Assembly: GCF_000835165.1 (NCBI RefSeq)
Contig: NZ_CP007790.1
Location: 62,001-126,000, forward strand
Direction of reading: 5' to 3'
Source: Corynebacterium marinum DSM 44953
GTDB taxonomy: Bacteria; Actinomycetota; Actinomycetes; Mycobacteriales; Mycobacteriaceae
Length of the DNA stretch: 64,000 nucleotides
Below, one piece after another: positions 59,736-64,000 of the stretch. Below the pieces are notes generated by a model. It did not search any database. It was not told where the DNA came from and saw nothing but the letters and a program-made list of their open reading frames with translations. The position numbers and the translations under genes were made by a program. Within the stretch, counting starts at the first letter, position 1, and every line of letters starts with the position of its first letter.

Positions 59736-60247
59736 TCATCGAGTTCGAGGGCAAGAAGCCGAAGATCCATCCCACCGCCTGGGTCGCGCCCACGGCGGTC
59801 ATCATCGGCGACGTGGAGATCGGCCCCGACGCGTCCGTCTTCTACGGCTGTGTCCTCCGCGGGGACGTCAACGCCATCCGTATCGGCGCCCGCACCAACA
59901 TCCAGGACAACTCCGTGCTGCACGTCGACGGGGACGCGCCCTGCATCCTCGGCGAGGACGTCACCATCGGGCACATGGCGCTGGTCCACGGCACGACGGT
60001 GGGCGACGGCACGCTGGTGGGGATGAAGTCGACGCTGCTCTCCCGCAGCGTCATTGGCGCAGGTGCGCTCATCGCAGCCGGCGCCGTGGTGCTCGAGGGC
60101 ATGGAGATCCCGGACCGCGCCCTGGCCGCCGGCGTTCCCGCCAAGATCCGGCGGGAACTCAGCGAGGAGCAGTCCGCCGGTTTCATCCCGCACGCCGGGC
60201 GCTACGTCGAGTTGTCGAAGCGCCACAACGCTGCGCTGGGGGAGTAG
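59732..60247 (+). CDS. Gamma-class carbonic anhydrase-like protein
   Basis: A 171-residue left-handed beta-helix protein with hexapeptide repeats. The three zinc-binding histidines His64 (SVLHVDG), His81 (TIGHMAL) and His86 (LVHGTTVG) are intact, as in Cam/CaiE/PaaY-type proteins. It may hydrate CO2, which could supply bicarbonate for pyruvate carboxylase, but many relatives lack shown activity. Translationally coupled to the HAD gene. Confidence 0.88.
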   Translation: MIIEFEGKKPKIHPTAWVAPTAVIIGDVEIGPDASVFYGCVLRGDVNAIRIGARTNIQDNSVLHVDGDAPCILGEDVTIGHMALVHGTTVGDGTLVGMKSTLLSRSVIGAGALIAAGAVVLEGMEIPDRALAAGVPAKIRRELSEEQSAGFIPHAGRYVELSKRHNAALGE

Positions 60248-60300
60248 CCGGGGTTAGGCTGAAGGCACCAGGAGCGCATCCCGAAGAAGGCAGGATCGGC

Positions 60301-60984
60301 ATGTCCGGTACCCCGCAGCCATCAGCTACCCGGCGGTTCGGTTTCATCGCCGCCGTCACCACCACCGTCCTGACCGTGGTCACCTTCGCCCTCGCGTTGA
60401 CGGCCCTGCCCGACGACGAGCCCTACCCTTTCGCCAACGCGACCATCGTCGCCCAGTGGCCGGGGGACTATCTCTGGATGGTCCCGGCGATGCTGTTGAT
60501 GCTGTCGTTCGTGGCGCTGGTCGCCGCTGTGCACGAGCACGCGCCGCCGCACCGCCGAATCTTCAGCCTGGCCGGGCTGTGCGCCGCGGTCATGGCCGCC
60601 ACGGTGCAGCTGGCCAACTACTTCCTCCAGTTCAGCGTCATGCAGCTGAACCTGGAGAAGAACCAGCTCGACGGCTGGGCCCTGCTCACCCAGTACAACC
60701 CCAACGGCGTCTTCATCGCCCTGGAGGAGCTCGCCTACCTGCTGATGAGCCTCGCGCTGCTGGCCCTCGCGCCCGTGTTCGGGGGAGGCGGCAGGGTGGA
60801 GAAGGCGCTGCGCTGGTTGCTGACGCTGAGTTTCGCCGGCGTCCTGGCGGCGCTGGTGCTGGTGTCGGCTCTGCTCGGGATGGACCGGGGGGACACCTTC
60901 GAGATCGCTGTGATCACCACCGTCTGGCTGACGCTCATGGCCGCGGGCCCGCTCATGGCCGCCGTTTTTCGTCGAGAAGCATAA
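60301..60984 (+). CDS. Membrane protein of unknown function
   Basis: A 227-residue protein with about six hydrophobic helices (first at FIAAVTTTVLTVVTFALALTAL, last at ITTVWLTLMAAGPLMAAVF). I recognise no family. A short polar segment LQFSVMQLNLEKNQLDG with LANYFLQ before it may face the outside. It precedes the flavodoxin gene by 12 nt, so the two are probably one operon. Confidence 0.75.
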   Translation: MSGTPQPSATRRFGFIAAVTTTVLTVVTFALALTALPDDEPYPFANATIVAQWPGDYLWMVPAMLLMLSFVALVAAVHEHAPPHRRIFSLAGLCAAVMAATVQLANYFLQFSVMQLNLEKNQLDGWALLTQYNPNGVFIALEELAYLLMSLALLALAPVFGGGGRVEKALRWLLTLSFAGVLAALVLVSALLGMDRGDTFEIAVITTVWLTLMAAGPLMAAVFRREA

Positions 60985-60996
60985 GGAGAAGAAACC

Positions 60997-61494
60997 ATGA
61001 AGGCACTCATCGTCTACGAATCAGCCTGGGGCAACACGAAGTCCGTAGCCGAGGCAATCCACGCAGGGCTGTCGGCGCAGGTGGAGGCGGAGATCGTCGC
61101 CGTGGACACGGCGCCGCCGCTGGCGCAGGTGGAGGCGGACCTGCTCGTGGTGGGTGCGCCCACGCACGCCTTCGGCCTCAGCCGGGCGGGGACGAGGGAG
61201 GACGCCCGCCGGCGCGGCGGCGACCTGATCGAATCCGGGGTGCGCGAATGGCTGGCGGAGGGGCCGGCGGACCTGGCGGCCGCCACCTTCGACACCCATG
61301 TCCGCCACCCGGATCTGCCCGGCCACGCGGGCAAGGCGGCGGCCAAGAAACTGCGGAAGCTGGGCTGCCGCCTGGTGGCCGATCCGGAGAGCTTCTACGT
61401 CGACGGCTACGAGGGGCCGGTGCTCCCCGGCGAGCTGGAGCGTGCCCGGGAATGGGGGGCTGAGCTGGCGCGACGGCTGCAATCCGGTCTTTGA
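60997..61494 (+). CDS. Flavodoxin-like protein
   Basis: A 165-residue flavodoxin. The phosphate-binding loop of FMN is YESAWGNTKSVAEAI near the N-terminus, and GAPTHAFGLSR and FDTHVRHP fit the isoalloxazine loops. It is an electron carrier or a flavodoxin-domain reductase; no partner reductase is adjacent. AAGGAGAAG precedes the ATG at 60997. Confidence 0.85.
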   Translation: MKALIVYESAWGNTKSVAEAIHAGLSAQVEAEIVAVDTAPPLAQVEADLLVVGAPTHAFGLSRAGTREDARRRGGDLIESGVREWLAEGPADLAAATFDTHVRHPDLPGHAGKAAAKKLRKLGCRLVADPESFYVDGYEGPVLPGELERAREWGAELARRLQSGL

Positions 61495-61565
61495 TCCAGG
61501 TCAAGGACGGGTCTGCCGGGTGGTCCTAGGCTGAGGGGCATCCCCAGAGATAAGGAGCTCGTCCC

Positions 61566-61829
61566 ATGATCAACCAGAACCTCTCCCAGGCCGCCAGGCT
61601 CGCCCCGATCGTCGAGCGCGTGCACGGCGCCCACCACCCCGAGATGACCCGCGTCCGGGAGATCACGCAGGAGCTCGCGGACTCCGATGCCGCGCGCGCC
61701 GAAGGGCTCTTCCGGGAGCTGCGGGCCGTGACCGGCGGATACGCCGTCCCCGGCGACGTGTGCGAGGCCTTCGAGGCGACCTACCGGGCCCTGGAGCGCG
61801 CGGACGCGGAGATCGCGCAGGCCGCCTGA
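61566..61829 (+). CDS. Small protein of unknown function
   Basis: An 87-residue helical, acidic protein. RVHGAHHPEMTRVREITQEL contains a His-rich AHHPE motif, and a single Cys occurs in VPGDVCEAFEATY. No family is certain; a metal-binding helical domain is conceivable. TAAGGAG precedes the ATG at 61566. It sits 13 nt before the flavin monooxygenase gene and may be co-transcribed with it. Confidence 0.7.
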   Translation: MINQNLSQAARLAPIVERVHGAHHPEMTRVREITQELADSDAARAEGLFRELRAVTGGYAVPGDVCEAFEATYRALERADAEIAQAA

Positions 61830-61842
61830 CTAGGGTGGAGGC

Positions 61843-62799
61843 ATGCACGAAGTGATCATCGTCGGCGCCGGCCAGTCCGGCCTGGCCACCGCCTACTACC
61901 TCCGGCGCGTCGGCATCACGCCCCTGCTTCTCGACGCCCAGCCCACCCCCGGCGGCGCATGGCTGCATGTGTGGCCGTCGATGACGTTGTTCTCCACTTC
62001 CGAGTTCTCCAACCTGCCCGGCCGACCCATGCCGGCCTACGAGGGTTTCCCGCCGGCCAGCCACGTGGTCGACTACCTCGCCGACTACGAGAAGCGCTAC
62101 GACCTGGAGGTTATCCGGCCCGTGACGGTGGAGGAGGTCACCCACGACGGCGAGGTCTTCCATCTGCGCGCCGGCGACCGCGAGTGGCGGGCCAGGCAGG
62201 TGGTGGCGGCGACGGGCACCTGGTCCGCGCCTTTCGTCCCCGTGTACCCGGGCACCTTCGCGGGCCGCCAGTGGCATTCGGCGAATTACCCCGGGCCGGA
62301 ACCCTTCCGGGGGACGAAGGTGGCGGTGGTCGGGGCCGCGAACTCGGGCGCGCAGATCGCCGCCGAACTCACGGATGTCGCGGACGTCACCTGGTACACC
62401 CGGCATGAACCGCGCTGGATGCCCGACGACGTCGACGGCCGCGTCCTCTTCCGCCGTAACAGCCTCCGCGCCCTGGCGATCCTGCGCGGGGAGGAGGACC
62501 CGGGGGCGGATTCGGAGCTCGGCGACATCGTCGTGCTGCCGGCGGTGAAGAAGGCCCGCGACGAGGGTCGCCTCGTGGCCACCCCCCTGTTCGCCAGCCT
62601 CGACGACATCGACGCCGACCACCTCATCTGGTGCACCGGCTTCCGTCCGGCGATCCGGCCGTTCCGGAAGCTCCTGGACCGGGGGCTGCCGCTCCACCTG
62701 GTCGGTTACGGCGACTGGGTGGGCCCCGGTTCGGCGACGATCACCGGGGTCGGGCCCTACGCTAAGAAAGCGGCGGAAGCAGTCGCGCGTTATCGATGA
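61843..62799 (+). CDS. Flavin-containing monooxygenase-like oxidoreductase
   Basis: A 318-residue FAD/NADPH enzyme. FAD motif [18 protein letters not shown] at the N-terminus, the fingerprint [11 protein letters not shown] (FxGxxxHxxxY) in the middle and the second nucleotide motif [15 protein letters not shown]. It is shorter than typical flavin monooxygenases (about 450 residues), as in the YpdA/CzcO-like group. The C-terminal [12 protein letters not shown] closes the FAD domain. Its 3' end overlaps panC by 38 nt in convergent orientation. Confidence 0.85.
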   Translation: MHEVIIVGAGQSGLATAYYLRRVGITPLLLDAQPTPGGAWLHVWPSMTLFSTSEFSNLPGRPMPAYEGFPPASHVVDYLADYEKRYDLEVIRPVTVEEVTHDGEVFHLRAGDREWRARQVVAATGTWSAPFVPVYPGTFAGRQWHSANYPGPEPFRGTKVAVVGAANSGAQIAAELTDVADVTWYTRHEPRWMPDDVDGRVLFRRNSLRALAILRGEEDPGADSELGDIVVLPAVKKARDEGRLVATPLFASLDDIDADHLIWCTGFRPAIRPFRKLLDRGLPLHLVGYGDWVGPGSATITGVGPYAKKAAEAVARYR

Positions 62800-63613
62800 G
62801 CCGGGTGCCGCCGACGTGGATCGCGGCCACGGCCAGGGCCCCCGCCCCGACCTCGTCGACGGGCAGCAGGGTGGCGGCGTCGACGATCTCGAGGTGGTCC
62901 AGCTCCACGCCCGGCGCCCCGCGCAGCTGCGCGCGCGCCGACTCCAGCTCCAGCGGCCGGCCTGCGGCGGCGCGTTCCCGCAGCGCCGCCAGGGTGTGCG
63001 GGAGCACCAGGGCCTGTTCACGGGCCTCCGGTGTCAGGTGCTGGTTGCGGGATGACTCTGCCAGCCCGTCCTTCCCGCGGATGATGGGCACCGGCCGGAT
63101 GGCCAGGGGGAAATTGAGGTCGGCGACCATGCGCTGGATGATGGCCAGCTGCTGAGCGTCCTTTTCCCCGAAGTAGGCGCGGTCGGGCTGGATGAGCTGG
63201 AAGAGCTTGGCCACCACGGTGGTCACTCCGTCGAAGTGGCCGGGGCGGGCCGCGCCCTCCAGGCGTTCGCCCATCTCGCCGGCGCGGACCCACACCTGGG
63301 GCACGCCGCCGGGATACATCTCTTCCTCGGAGGGGGCGAAGACGACATCCACGCCGAGACGTTCCACGCGGTCCAGGTCGGCCCGCAGATCGCGCGGGTA
63401 GTCGCGGAAGTCCGCGCAGTCGCCGAGGTCGGTGAACTGCAACGGGTTGACGAAGATGCTCACCACGACGGAGGTGTTCTCCGCGGCGGCCTTCGAGATC
63501 AGTTGGCCGTGCCCGTCGTGGAGGGCGCCCATGGTGGGCACCAGCCCGACGGATCCCTCCAGGGAGGCGACGGCGGAGCGCAGCTGCGCGATCGAGCGTG
63601 CCAGGACCGTCAT
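62762..63613 (-). CDS. panC: Pantothenate synthetase
   Basis: A 283-residue enzyme that joins pantoate and beta-alanine with ATP. The nucleotidyltransferase motifs [17 protein letters not shown] (HxGH), [45 protein letters not shown] and the KMSKS-like [10 protein letters not shown] are all present. ATG at 63613 overlaps the panB stop by 4 nt. Co-transcribed with panB for coenzyme A synthesis. Confidence 0.95.
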   Translation of the reverse strand: MTVLARSIAQLRSAVASLEGSVGLVPTMGALHDGHGQLISKAAAENTSVVVSIFVNPLQFTDLGDCADFRDYPRDLRADLDRVERLGVDVVFAPSEEEMYPGGVPQVWVRAGEMGERLEGAARPGHFDGVTTVVAKLFQLIQPDRAYFGEKDAQQLAIIQRMVADLNFPLAIRPVPIIRGKDGLAESSRNQHLTPEAREQALVLPHTLAALRERAAAGRPLELESARAQLRGAPGVELDHLEIVDAATLLPVDEVGAGALAVAAIHVGGTRLIDNARLLPPLS

Positions 63614-64000
63614 CTCTCGTCCCGGAAGGACTCGTCCTCGTTGGGGAAGTCGCCGGAGCGCACGTCGGTGAGGTAGGAACGGGCGGCGTCGAGAAGCACA
63701 TCGCCGACCTCGGCGTAGCGGCGAGCGAAACGGGGGGTGCGGCCGCGGGTGAGGCCGAAGGCGTCGGTCCACACGAGAATCTGGCCGTCGGTGCTGTTCC
63801 CGGCGCCGATGCCGACCGTCGGGATCTCGAGCTCCCGGGTGATCTCCCCGGCGATGCCGGCGGGCACCATCTCCAGGACCACGGAGAAAGCCCCGGCCTC
63901 CTGCACGGCGAGCGCGTCCGAGCGGAGCTTGGCCGCGCCTTCGCCGCGGCCCTGGACGACGTAGCCGCCGAGGGCGTGCTCGGACTGCGGGGTGTAACCG
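63610..64000 (-). CDS. panB: 3-methyl-2-oxobutanoate hydroxymethyltransferase (5' end outside window)
   Basis: The last 129 codons of PanB. Reading back from the window edge gives [19 protein letters not shown], then [49 protein letters not shown], where the conserved Glu of LEMVP is the catalytic base. The enzyme makes ketopantoate. The gene runs off the right end, so the start is not visible. It overlaps panC by 4 nt. Confidence 0.93.
   Translation of the reverse strand, partial: GYTPQSEHALGGYVVQGRGEGAAKLRSDALAVQEAGAFSVVLEMVPAGIAGEITRELEIPTVGIGAGNSTDGQILVWTDAFGLTRGRTPRFARRYAEVGDVLLDAARSYLTDVRSGDFPNEDESFRDER

Noticed and set aside
1..64000. CRISPR array, tRNA, rRNA or prophage
   Set aside because: No regularly spaced repeats, cloverleaf or phage structural genes were found anywhere in the window.

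Overview
The window is a 64 kb piece of a high-GC actinobacterial chromosome, almost certainly Corynebacterium. The evidence is a decaprenoxanthin-type C50 carotenoid operon (crtE-B-I-Ye-Yf-Eb), DtxR-type iron boxes, McbR-type TAGAC-N6-GTC boxes in front of metQNI, a BioQ-like double operator on bioB followed by the small partner gene bsaP, an HmuO-type heme oxygenase, LldR/LldP/LutABC lactate genes and pyruvate carboxylase. Genes are densely packed with many 4-nt ATGA overlaps. I see no rRNA, tRNA, CRISPR array or complete insertion sequence.

Layout. 0-8.4 kb: DinB-like protein, a three-gene ferric-iron-type ABC importer, a TspO-like membrane protein, a DNA photolyase and an SDR/DUF2867 protein. 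8.4-15.4 kb: a secreted lipocalin divergent from a carotenoid operon that opens with a family 2 glycosyltransferase; two related palindromes lie between them. 15.3-19.3 kb: metQNI plus an M20 peptidase under two McbR-like boxes. 19.3-24.8 kb: a baeRF protein, bioB-bsaP, small proteins and a succinate-semialdehyde-type dehydrogenase. 24.8-26.5 kb: a truncated SDR gene joined to an orphan AAA ATPase behind an AT-rich promoter, an apparent insertion scar. 26.5-32.1 kb: alcohol dehydrogenase, Rib-like secreted protein, sirtuin, lipase, ferritin and an AMIN-like lipoprotein. 32.2-36.1 kb: iron and copper genes, namely hmuO with a DtxR box, a second orphan DtxR box, an 18-cysteine copper storage protein, a multicopper oxidase and a DUF305 lipoprotein with a CsoR-like box.

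36.2-54.2 kb is largely a 2-hydroxyacid catabolic region: AMP nucleosidase, a three-module D-lactate-dehydrogenase-like enzyme, a TRAP transporter, a decayed thioesterase, lldR, lldP, lutABC and pyc. Together these would import lactate or related acids, oxidise them to pyruvate and carboxylate the pyruvate to oxaloacetate. 54.3-64 kb holds housekeeping and uncharacterised genes (App1-like phosphatase, DUF1801, GNAT, SDR, 3-methyladenine glycosylase, HAD, gamma carbonic anhydrase, flavodoxin, flavin monooxygenase) and ends in panC and a panB cut by the window edge.

The most interesting items are the lipocalin/carotenoid operator pair, the orphan DtxR box followed by a terminator (candidate iron-regulated RNA), a 100-bp spacer near 56.3 kb with pseudoknot-ordered inverted repeats, a perfect 18-bp inverted repeat at 27.7 kb, the SDR/ATPase scar and the lldR-thioesterase scar.
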